Assembly: GCA_041624375.1 (NCBI GenBank)
Contig: JBFJVD010000019.1
Span: 1 to 20,673 of the forward strand
Source: JBFJVD01 sp041624375
Lineage (GTDB): Bacteria; Chloroflexota; Anaerolineae; Anaerolineales; E44-bin32
Direction: 5' to 3'
DNA length: 20,673 nt
Made by a program: the position numbers and the translations under genes. The notes beneath the pieces are model-generated. The model was given only the letters and a program-made list of their open reading frames with translations. It did not search any database and was not told the DNA's origin. Numbering within the stretch: position 1 is the first letter of the stretch; every line of letters starts with the position of its first letter. Positions 1 through 7,115 of the stretch are shown here, one piece after another.

Positions 1-78
1 ATCAATCGCCTCCGCCAGCTGGGTAAGCTTCTTGCCGCGCTTCACCAGCATCAAGTCGAGATTCACTTGTATGGCCAT
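1..78 (-). CDS. Cro/CI-type HTH regulator, YozG-like (partial, 5' end only)
   Basis: Only the first 26 codons are inside the window; the gene runs off the left edge. The peptide begins MAIQVNLDLMLVKRGKKLTQ and continues LAEAID. This matches the N-terminus of the short (about 70 residue) YozG-like Cro/CI HTH proteins, where this stretch forms helix 1 and the start of helix 2. The ATG at 78 is preceded by a GAGGTG ribosome site, and the gene begins 6 bp after the DUF2975 stop, so the two are co-transcribed. DUF2975 proteins are commonly found next to such regulators, which supports both calls. A role as autorepressor of the pair is inference. Confidence 0.8.
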   Translation of the reverse strand, partial: MAIQVNLDLMLVKRGKKLTQLAEAID

Positions 79-84
79 GGCACC

Positions 85-732
85 TCAAATTGTCAGCGCC
101 TGATCGCGCTCGAGTTCAAGTCCATAGCTCCAGATCTGCGCCAGGAGCAGCACGAACAGCGCGGCGAAGATCGACCCAGGATCAAACGTGGAGCCAGGGT
201 TGAGCGCAGGGATCGTCGTCGGCAGCCGGTTCAGGATTTCCGCGGCAGCCAGATACGTAACGGCTTGCACCAAGATGCCGACGCCAAGCACCGCGAATCC
301 GAGCATACGGATACGGCGGGCATTCTCGGCCTCGAAAGGGGTCCCTCCCAGAATGGCCTGGACCACGCCCCGCAGCAGGTAGAAGATGAATCCCAGGCCG
401 ATCGCGGCGACCAGCTTGGGCGCGTTGGAGATCACGATCATTGGGACGTTTCTGGTTTCCAGCAGGAGCGTGCCTGCTGCTTGCTCCACAATCGCCGCGC
501 TGATGGTGTCATCCGGGGGGTTGGCAAAAGTGACTTGCATCTCAGGCACATCGCCGCTTCCCACGGTTACGGGCACGGTCACGGTGCCCGGTATCCCTGC
601 CAGCTGGATGATGAGGGGCGAGAGCGCCATCCACAACACCAGGGCCACACCGGCGAAGACCATGGCGCCGAAGAGGATATCGAGCCCGACCTTTAGGAAG
701 CGTGCCAGCCTAAGGTTTTTGGTTGTTGCCAT
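85..732 (-). CDS. DUF2975 family membrane protein
   Basis: A 215-residue integral membrane protein of unknown function. Hydrophobic segments lie at about 16-40, 106-128, 145-168 and 188-206. A soluble, probably extracytoplasmic loop (about 45-97) separates the first two. The cytosolic stretch PFEAENARRIRMLG (132-145) between segments 2 and 3 is the conserved signature of DUF2975. The ATG at 732 has GGGAG upstream. It is the first gene of a two-gene unit with the YozG-like regulator. No enzymatic motif is visible; the family may sense membrane state or modulate its partner regulator, but that is not shown here. Confidence 0.85.
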   Translation of the reverse strand: MATTKNLRLARFLKVGLDILFGAMVFAGVALVLWMALSPLIIQLAGIPGTVTVPVTVGSGDVPEMQVTFANPPDDTISAAIVEQAAGTLLLETRNVPMIVISNAPKLVAAIGLGFIFYLLRGVVQAILGGTPFEAENARRIRMLGFAVLGVGILVQAVTYLAAAEILNRLPTTIPALNPGSTFDPGSIFAALFVLLLAQIWSYGLELERDQALTI

Positions 733-746
733 CGGCTTCTCCCATG

Positions 747-781
747 AATTAATGATAATCGCAAATTAATTACTGATAATC
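747..781. promoter_or_regulatory. Two direct repeats downstream of the -10: candidate operator
   Basis: AATTAATGATAATC (747-760) and AATTACTGATAATC (768-781) are direct repeats differing at one position and offset by exactly 21 bp, two helical turns. They occupy the predicted transcription start and early leader. This is a good place for a repressor to block transcription. The likely binder is the co-transcribed HTH protein; this is inference. Confidence 0.55.
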
Positions 782-787
782 AATAAA

Positions 788-816
788 ACTATATTGTATT
801 TCGATATGTTTGTCAA
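788..816 (-). promoter_or_regulatory. Near-consensus sigma70 promoter of DUF2975-HTH unit
   Basis: On the minus strand a perfect -35 TTGACA (816-811) is followed by a 17-nt spacer and TATAGT (793-788) as -10. The predicted transcription start is near 781, giving a leader of about 48 nt before the DUF2975 ATG at 732. The AT-rich block stands out from the GC-rich surroundings. Confidence 0.85.
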
Positions 817-822
817 GGTCGA

Positions 823-897
823 TCGGGCGGGGAAGGGGCCGTGAGGGGCTGCAGGCGACGGGGACTTGCACCAACGAGTGGGCATGACCCCGCCCGA
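823..897. repeat. 10-bp perfect inverted repeat, 55-nt spacer
   Basis: TCGGGCGGGG (823-832) is exactly complementary to CCCCGCCCGA (888-897). The 55-nt spacer is G-rich. It could fold as a long stem-loop in a transcript of either strand. It begins just upstream of the DUF2975 -35 box. No function can be assigned. Confidence 0.4.
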
Positions 898-1012
898 CTC
901 ATCGCGGCCGCCTTATGCGTGCAGACGGTTGGCGCGGTGCAAGCCTTCCGTATCCGGGGTCTGATCCAGCACGTCGGTCAGGCACGTGCGGCTTCGCTAC
1001 GATGGAGTGAGG

Positions 1013-1028
1013 AACCGCCATGGCGGTT
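1013..1028. repeat. Perfect 16-bp palindrome in noncoding DNA
   Basis: AACCGCCATGGCGGTT (1013-1028) is a perfect palindrome with no loop. That geometry fits a dimeric protein-binding site better than an RNA hairpin. It lies about 200 bp upstream of the DUF2975 promoter and about 180 bp past the GH94 stop. Confidence 0.4.
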
Positions 1029-1207
1029 GTGCACCGAGCTTCCAGGCGGCAGATCCATGCAATGGTCGCGAATTCGTTTGGTGTACAGGTCAACGGATAC
1101 GTGGCGGCAGGCTGGCCCACTGCCCGCACGGTGGACGCGCAACGAGACGTGATGGGGTGGTCCTCAGGGATGCCGCTTGCGGGTTCAACCCGCTCTTCGC
1201 ATTCGCG

Positions 1208-3928
1208 TCAACCGAGAGGCACCAAATCGACCTCCACTTGCGTTTTCGCTGGCCAGACGTCCACTGCATTCCGGGCGATGAGGGCTGAGTCGGTATGCTC
1301 AGGAAGAGGGATCGCCGATCCACTCACGCGAATGGAGCCAATGCGGTACTCGCCATATTCGAGGTGCTCAGGATTGTGATACGTGATCTCCAGCCTCTTG
1401 CCGGCGAAAACCGTCCGGACCGTCGCATCGCCGCTTGAATCGAAGTGGCTCGATAGAAGCTTCGGATCCAGCACAAGATCTCCCAATTGCCCGCGCACCC
1501 CGAAGACCTCATGCAACATCGTCATCAAGTACCAGGCTGCCGAGCCCGTCAGGTACGGATACATGCCGCGGCCGCGGGGATTGATGTATTCCGGGATGCC
1601 AGGGTAGATACGACATCGATCGAAGTCCTGCGTGTGCCGATAGATGCCTTCCAGCACCTCCCAGCCATCCCTGACCCGTCCGCGCTTGAAGAGCGCATTG
1701 GCATACATCACCGCCATGTGGCTGAACATAGCGCCGTTTTCTTTGTGGCCATAGGCGTAGCCGAGGGCTCTGCCAAGTCGTAGCGGCGCATCCTTGAAGT
1801 CGGTGTTCAGGCGCGGCCCGCCGACGTCCTCGTCATCCAGATGCTCGTCGACCGATCGCACAATGCTCTCCACCTGCGAGGCAGTGGCAATCCCACACAT
1901 GATGGTAAACACCTGCCCGGCCAGGGTCATGCGGGTGGTGCCATCCGATTCCCCCTCCACCTGACGACCGGCAGCATCGTAATAGCCGTTAAACCATCCA
2001 TCCCCCGACGAACTCCTGTACCACTGTGTCTCCCGGATCTGTTCCGCCAGCCAATCCGCCTTCGCCGCCAGATCCTCGGCGAGCAGCGTCATCGTCACCA
2101 CGGCCTTTCGACCGGAAACTGTGTGGTGAATAGACTTGAAATAGCTGTCAAGCCGCTGGCGTTTGTCCTGGATCGAACCGTTTTCCTGAGCCGGATCTGC
2201 AAAGCCAAAGAAGGGCAGGAGTTCCTCGGCCAATTCACAGTCCCGAACCCCGGCCGTATCGAGCGAACGGCAAAGGTCTGCGAGGACGCGCAGGTTGCCC
2301 GCGTAGAGGGCGGTAAACGCCACGCTCTCTCCATCCGGCCGCCCCATATCAAGACCGTCGTTCCAATCCGCATCTTCCAGCAGGATCATGTTGTGATCTC
2401 CCACGTTGAAGACCGCGGTGAGATGCTGGATGAGCAGGTGTTCCAGGATCGTGCCTTGATAGACCTCGCCGTCGGCGGTTCGTTGAGCCGTGCCTTCCTC
2501 TTCACGCCACCCCTCATCGAGCCGGCGGCAGCGGTGGGAAAGGTGATCTTTGAAATAGGTCTGCTCGCGCAGCAGGAAATTCAGGTCGCCGGTCTGATCC
2601 AGGTAGTGCTTGATCGTCAGAAGCGGCCAGGCGCCGTGATCCATCCAAACCCGTGCAATATTGTTGCGATCGGCCTTGAAGGCCCCGGGTTCCGCCCCGA
2701 TGATCGTCGCATTGCTGCCATCCATGCGCACCCCGGCGAGATGGGCGTGGAGCGTATCTCCGATGGCCTCCTCCGCCAGCAAGAGAATCGCCAGGCTGTC
2801 CTGCCAGAGATCGCGCCAACCGCGGCCGCCACGACCATAATCATGGTAGGGCAGGAAGGAATTTCCCATGAGCTTGCGCAGGATCGGCTGCAATGCCACC
2901 CAGCGCAGCCAATGGTTAAAGCGCGGATCGGCGGTCCGGAATTGGAGCGTATCGATCTTTTCGCGCCAGAAGGCCTGGTTATCCCTCAAAGCTTGATCGA
3001 ATTTCTCCGGGCTCCCGTATGTCTCCAGGATTGCTTCCGGCGTTTCATTCTCATCCAGGATGGCCAGGATCAGAATGAAGCATCTTTCCTGGCCAGGTTC
3101 CAGCACGACCTCCGCGAATCGAATGCCGCCCATCGATTCATATCCATCGATGCTGTCCCCTGCCTGACAGGGCGCGGGTTGGTTGCGAACGATTGAGACC
3201 GGCCAGTCCAGTGTCCCGCCCTCTCCAATAAAGTCCTCGACCAGGGGAAAGAACCCAATTGGGGCCTCCGTATCCACGCCCAAGACGGCGTAGGTGCGTG
3301 TGTTGAGCAGGTGCTCGCCTTCCGCGAAGAGGAGGGTAGGCCGGACAAGGACGCCGGCCGAATGGCAGGTCGTCCGCTGTAGTAGCGACGTAACGTGCCG
3401 GTGGTCTCTCAGGTTGTCCGCCGAGCGGGCGAAGATGGGGATCGCCGCCGTCGGCGTGATTCTCAGCGAACGGTCACCGGTATTGGTGAGTTTGACTCGC
3501 ATCAGTTCCACACGATCGGAGGTCGCGGGAGCGAAGTTGGTGATCGCCGCCTCCAGCCCGGTTGCGAGGTGCCGGCGGGTGACCGTGTGCCACAGCATCC
3601 CGGCTCGCAGGCTGACCTCATCCTGCTGCGGCGATAAGCTGGCTGCATGCTGCCCCGCACTGCTGCCGCTCACCGACCAGGGGATCTCATCGTTGATCAG
3701 TACCCAAAAATTGCGCGCGGAGCGGCTGTTGTGCAGATCCTCGGAAGACACCGGCAAGAGCAGATAGGAATCCTGATCCGCCTTTGCATCGCCGTTTAGT
3801 GAGGGTGAAATTGAAGCCATCATCCCGGCTTCGTTGACGAGAGGGAAATAGAGGTAGCTCGCTTTGTCGGGATCCGGCAGGCTGAAAGTCCCTTCCTGGC
3901 CCTCGAACGTCCAACCCTCAGCGCTCAC
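1208..3928 (-). CDS. GH94 disaccharide phosphorylase, probably laminaribiose phosphorylase
   Basis: A cytoplasmic inverting phosphorylase (no signal peptide), inferred to split laminaribiose or short beta-glucans with phosphate into glucose-1-phosphate and glucose. Numbering from GTG 3928 (906 residues), it shows an N-terminal beta-sandwich region and then an (alpha/alpha)6 barrel. GRGGRGWRDLWQD lies at 365-377. The GH94 catalytic block DADWNDGLD lies at 519-527, with D521 as the expected general acid. The C-terminal TGSAAW (794-799) matches the glycine-rich phosphate-binding segment. Start choice: GTG at 3928, with GAGG five nt upstream, overlaps the previous gene's stop by 11 nt, implying coupled translation. 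A TTG at 3955 with AGGTGG upstream is possible and would add 9 residues. Substrate is assigned from the GH16/GH3 context and from length (laminaribiose phosphorylases are about 900 residues). Cellobiose or another beta-glucobiose cannot be excluded. Confidence 0.85.
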   Translation of the reverse strand: MSAEGWTFEGQEGTFSLPDPDKASYLYFPLVNEAGMMASISPSLNGDAKADQDSYLLLPVSSEDLHNSRSARNFWVLINDEIPWSVSGSSAGQHAASLSPQQDEVSLRAGMLWHTVTRRHLATGLEAAITNFAPATSDRVELMRVKLTNTGDRSLRITPTAAIPIFARSADNLRDHRHVTSLLQRTTCHSAGVLVRPTLLFAEGEHLLNTRTYAVLGVDTEAPIGFFPLVEDFIGEGGTLDWPVSIVRNQPAPCQAGDSIDGYESMGGIRFAEVVLEPGQERCFILILAILDENETPEAILETYGSPEKFDQALRDNQAFWREKIDTLQFRTADPRFNHWLRWVALQPILRKLMGNSFLPYHDYGRGGRGWRDLWQDSLAILLLAEEAIGDTLHAHLAGVRMDGSNATIIGAEPGAFKADRNNIARVWMDHGAWPLLTIKHYLDQTGDLNFLLREQTYFKDHLSHRCRRLDEGWREEEGTAQRTADGEVYQGTILEHLLIQHLTAVFNVGDHNMILLEDADWNDGLDMGRPDGESVAFTALYAGNLRVLADLCRSLDTAGVRDCELAEELLPFFGFADPAQENGSIQDKRQRLDSYFKSIHHTVSGRKAVVTMTLLAEDLAAKADWLAEQIRETQWYRSSSGDGWFNGYYDAAGRQVEGESDGTTRMTLAGQVFTIMCGIATASQVESIVRSVDEHLDDEDVGGPRLNTDFKDAPLRLGRALGYAYGHKENGAMFSHMAVMYANALFKRGRVRDGWEVLEGIYRHTQDFDRCRIYPGIPEYINPRGRGMYPYLTGSAAWYLMTMLHEVFGVRGQLGDLVLDPKLLSSHFDSSGDATVRTVFAGKRLEITYHNPEHLEYGEYRIGSIRVSGSAIPLPEHTDSALIARNAVDVWPAKTQVEVDLVPLG

Positions 3929-6900
3929 GGGACCCTCGGGCGTAGTACAGATCAAGCTCTGCCACCTGGCCGTTGCGAACCTTCAACGCAAGCTCTTCTC
4001 CCAGTTGGCCCCCTGAAATTTCCACAACCCCACCTTCGCGATCGGTCAGCACGATTTCGTCCGCTTGTCGCCTGCTCAGGTTCTCTCTCTCCGGGTTATA
4101 GAATGTGACTCTTGTGTGACCGAGAAACTGGAATGAAAGCGTTCCATCGTCCTTGAACAGCCAGCCTGGCAGGCTCGGGCGTAGGCAAAGTTGCAGCTCC
4201 CCGTCTTCAACCCTGAGCGGTCTCTCACCCGCCATCATCAGAACCCACATGCTCAGAAACTCCGTGGTTGCTCCGCTCAAGCGGGCAACGAAGCCTGCCC
4301 CATGGAGTGTCGGGTCGGGATGTGCGCTGCTCACAAGGAACGAAGAATTCTCAAGCACGCTGCGGCCATACCTGTCCGGATCGAAGAATGGAACCAGGTG
4401 TGTCTGCATCTCTGAGAAGAACTCCTCGTCCAATCCAGCCCGTAAGAGCTCGAGCAAGTACTTGTAGGACATGTGCAGCCAGATCGATTCATTCTCCAGC
4501 CAGCCGGGCGTAAAAGCTCGTGCCCGGCCGACGCTGTGCGGCAGGTCCGCCAACGAAGCGTTCAGACGGTACATGCCCAGCTTCCGATCGTACAGCTCAC
4601 TTGCTTTGACCTGGCGGTGCAGATTCAGCGCCTCCTGCCGCTCCGCGATCAGCTTCATCCGGCGTACCGGGCCTTCAAGGAAATCGGGCAGGAGATGGCG
4701 CTCAAACGAGAGCGGTCGGATGTAGGGTCTGCCCAGCTGATCGCTCTCGCGCAACGCTTCATATTCGGTGACCTGGTAATAGAAATAGGTCGGAGGAAAT
4801 CCATCATTCAGACGGGCGGCTCGCTCGGTGGCTTGCTCGAGACGGGCGATCATCTTCTTCATATCGGAAAGGAGCGAATCTGAATCGATCGATACCGTCG
4901 CACCGTCAAATCCAAGCCTGGTTGCCGCGCGATAGCGTTCTCGCTCGCTTGCCACGGCATCCCAGAAGATAAAGGCAGAAAGCTCACGACCGACCTGGGT
5001 GATGACGCCACGAAGTAGTCGCTCGGCCTCCACCGGCACTTGAACCGGACGCTGTGCCCTCTCCAGTGCCTCAGTAAGGAACTTCAACAGCCGCAGCAGT
5101 TCGTAAGTCTCCGCCATCGAGGAGCCAAACATCCCGGGCAAGCCGTTCAGGGCGTCACACCAACCCGGCTTGCCGGCCTCCATCTCTACGCCCAACCCGT
5201 CGGGGTCCAGGGTGGTGAATTTGAGCAATGCCAGCATGACGAGTTTGGAGATGAGCGGCAGGCGGAAGATCTCACCCCGGCCATGTTCGCTGCGGACCCA
5301 GTTTGGTGCTTTCGGCCTCGCCTGGATCAAGGCCGCTTTTTCAGGATCGGCGACCACTGCGTTGGACTGTTGGGGCGTGCCGTCGCTCAGTATGCACTTG
5401 CGATTTCGCGGCTGGACATAATACTCGCTGTCGAAGAATGCAAGCGGAGGCGAATCGAAGAGCAGCCAGGTCTCCTGATCAGGATAAATGGCGAGATAAG
5501 CTTCAATCAGGTCGAGGTTGTAGGTCCAATGATCGGTCCAGAATCCTTCGCCGTGCTCGGCCTCGAGATGTGGGTTGGCGTCCTTGAGCACGTCTCCCAG
5601 AAACTCTTCCGCAGTGCGCGTCAGGCCACACTTGAGTGCACGTTCGATCAGCTCACCCAGGGTGAAGCTCCCCTCGAGTAGATCGCCCATACGATCCGGG
5701 TCTTTCAGGTGCTCCTGCACGCGGGCTTGGGCGGCAGCCGGCAGTGAGAGACTTGTTCCGTGGACGACCAGCGGATTGTAGCCATCCGAGCGAATCAGGC
5801 TCATGAATGTATGAATATTGGCGGCGCCGGTACGGGGCTCGAAGAACAGGTCATTCCGGCGGTTCTGATTGACGTCCCGGTAATTGCCGTTGCCCTGGGA
5901 GTAAGGCTGCGCGGCGAGGAAGAAGTGATTGTAGTCGCGCTCGGGATCTCCATGCTTGCGGGAGTACACGTGATAGGCCTGATCCTCGGCAAGGATCAGC
6001 GGCCAACCGCCCCGCAAGATGTTGTCGAGCATCGTCTGACGGCTGTAGGCATCGAATGCTGGATGCGCTGAACTTGTGGCGATCGGATCGGTGAGTTCGT
6101 CGGCGAGCCGACGAGTCGTCCTGCGCTTGATGTTGAAGTAGTCCGGGGACTGCATCGAGGATATTCGATGCGTGATCATCTCGTGCGTGGCTGCATGTCC
6201 GTAGATGCTGTCGATGTTCAGCGCTTCTCCAGCACCCAGGACGGCTCGTGTGCCAAAGAATGCGCACGGGGTACGCCCCTGGACCACTTGCTCACGGGAC
6301 AACAGCGCCCTCCACCCCCCTTCGGCGAATCGCTCGGGGTAGCGAAAGGAGGTCTCCTGTCCGAAGAGCACCGAGGGGTCGACGACGGCAGGCAGCAGCT
6401 CCTGATCCGAAAGCGCCAAGGCGAAGTTTCCCGCTGTGACCGCAGTCACTTCGGTGGCATCACCCGGCGAGGCGAGGAGCTTGAAGAAGGGAATACGCGT
6501 CTCCAGCTCCCCGACTTCCATCCAGGCCTCGATGGTTCGCCCCATATGCTTCAGGAACCAGTTGTTCACGCCAGCCGGCGTGATGGCGGGCAAGCCATCC
6601 AGGACTTCGAAGGAGAGCTTGCGGTCGCTGAGGTTGGTGAGCGTCACACACCTCACCAGGGCACCAAAGCGTTCCTCGGGCAGCGTGAAGTAGAGGACAT
6701 TCGTCTGCAAACCGTGCTCGGGAGCTTGCTCCTCGATTTCGAATTCGTTCATGCCGATGAACATGTCGCGCTGAATGCGATCATGTTCCATTGGCTGAAA
6801 GGGTTCGTAGAACCAGCTTTCACCCCGTACGAAGGTGCGAAAGCCATGCAGTGCAGTGAGCTGATAGGCTCGATTGGCCGTCTGGAATTCCAGGATGGGA

Positions 6901-7094
6901 TGATCTTTGCTTTCGATGCCAAAACTGGACATCACCTGGCCGCGATTGACATAGAACGCCCAGAGGGGAGTCCCCAAGAGACCGGCAATTCCCGGCAGGA
7001 AGCTTGAAAAGGGGCGCCCGCGATCAAATCCGCGCAGGATGACGCGGCCGTCCTGATCAAAGGCAATCTTCTCCTGTGCAATTCGCTCCATCAT
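3918..7094 (-). CDS. Large phosphorylase-like enzyme, GH161/GH149 type (beta-1,3-oligoglucan phosphorylase)
   Basis: A 1058-residue cytoplasmic protein without signal peptide or membrane segment. The N-terminal third (PFSSFLPGIAGLLGTPLWAF, 28-47) resembles the sandwich domain of large 'cellobiose phosphorylase' homologues. Barrel motifs follow: a glycine/asparagine-rich block at 400-441, GEGFWTDHWTYNLDLIEAY (515-533), GKPGWCDALNGLPGMFGS (641-658) and a C-terminal segment ending ARLSGATTE (937-945), where GH94 has its phosphate loop. The GH94 acid motif DWND is absent; the closest stretch, GWCD, has Gly at the acid position. D521 in FWTDHW is my candidate acid. Size and motifs fit GH161 or GH149, which act on beta-1,3-oligoglucans. 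The family call is from memory and context. The ATG at 7094 follows the GH3 stop by 21 bp; a second ATG is adjacent. GAGG lies 11 nt upstream. Confidence 0.75.
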   Translation of the reverse strand: MMERIAQEKIAFDQDGRVILRGFDRGRPFSSFLPGIAGLLGTPLWAFYVNRGQVMSSFGIESKDHPILEFQTANRAYQLTALHGFRTFVRGESWFYEPFQPMEHDRIQRDMFIGMNEFEIEEQAPEHGLQTNVLYFTLPEERFGALVRCVTLTNLSDRKLSFEVLDGLPAITPAGVNNWFLKHMGRTIEAWMEVGELETRIPFFKLLASPGDATEVTAVTAGNFALALSDQELLPAVVDPSVLFGQETSFRYPERFAEGGWRALLSREQVVQGRTPCAFFGTRAVLGAGEALNIDSIYGHAATHEMITHRISSMQSPDYFNIKRRTTRRLADELTDPIATSSAHPAFDAYSRQTMLDNILRGGWPLILAEDQAYHVYSRKHGDPERDYNHFFLAAQPYSQGNGNYRDVNQNRRNDLFFEPRTGAANIHTFMSLIRSDGYNPLVVHGTSLSLPAAAQARVQEHLKDPDRMGDLLEGSFTLGELIERALKCGLTRTAEEFLGDVLKDANPHLEAEHGEGFWTDHWTYNLDLIEAYLAIYPDQETWLLFDSPPLAFFDSEYYVQPRNRKCILSDGTPQQSNAVVADPEKAALIQARPKAPNWVRSEHGRGEIFRLPLISKLVMLALLKFTTLDPDGLGVEMEAGKPGWCDALNGLPGMFGSSMAETYELLRLLKFLTEALERAQRPVQVPVEAERLLRGVITQVGRELSAFIFWDAVASERERYRAATRLGFDGATVSIDSDSLLSDMKKMIARLEQATERAARLNDGFPPTYFYYQVTEYEALRESDQLGRPYIRPLSFERHLLPDFLEGPVRRMKLIAERQEALNLHRQVKASELYDRKLGMYRLNASLADLPHSVGRARAFTPGWLENESIWLHMSYKYLLELLRAGLDEEFFSEMQTHLVPFFDPDRYGRSVLENSSFLVSSAHPDPTLHGAGFVARLSGATTEFLSMWVLMMAGERPLRVEDGELQLCLRPSLPGWLFKDDGTLSFQFLGHTRVTFYNPERENLSRRQADEIVLTDREGGVVEISGGQLGEELALKVRNGQVAELDLYYARGSRER

Positions 7095-7115
7095 CTGATT
7101 CGAATCCTCGCGTTT

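Larger units (their letters stand above)
817..1207. other. Intergenic region, no supported gene
   Basis: It lies between the DUF2975 promoter and the end of the GH94 gene. Short open frames exist on both strands, but none has a convincing ribosome site or a recognisable protein motif. It holds two inverted repeats (listed separately) and a small hairpin, GCGGG-TTCAA-CCCGC, at 1179-1193. That hairpin could end transcription of the glucan operon, but it lacks a T-tract on the minus strand, so I do not call it a terminator. Confidence 0.5.

Noticed and set aside
1179..1193. GGGTTCAACCC resembling a tRNA T-arm
   Set aside because: The loop is 5 rather than 7 nt, and no anticodon arm or acceptor stem is present nearby; it is only a small hairpin.
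841..1379. Several short overlapping open frames on both strands after the DUF2975 promoter
   Set aside because: They overlap one another in different frames, have no Shine-Dalgarno and show no recognisable protein pattern.
1479..1489. CTCCCAATT half-site within the GH94 gene as a third operator
   Set aside because: Only one half matches and the partner half is absent; the position at the operon's far end makes function unlikely.
1841..3196. 451-codon plus-strand open frame opposite the GH94 gene
   Set aside because: Antisense to a well-supported GH94 coding region; long antisense frames are common in GC-rich DNA and this one has no family features.
6168..7007. 279-codon plus-strand open frame opposite the large phosphorylase gene
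   Set aside because: Antisense shadow; the conserved motifs lie on the minus strand.
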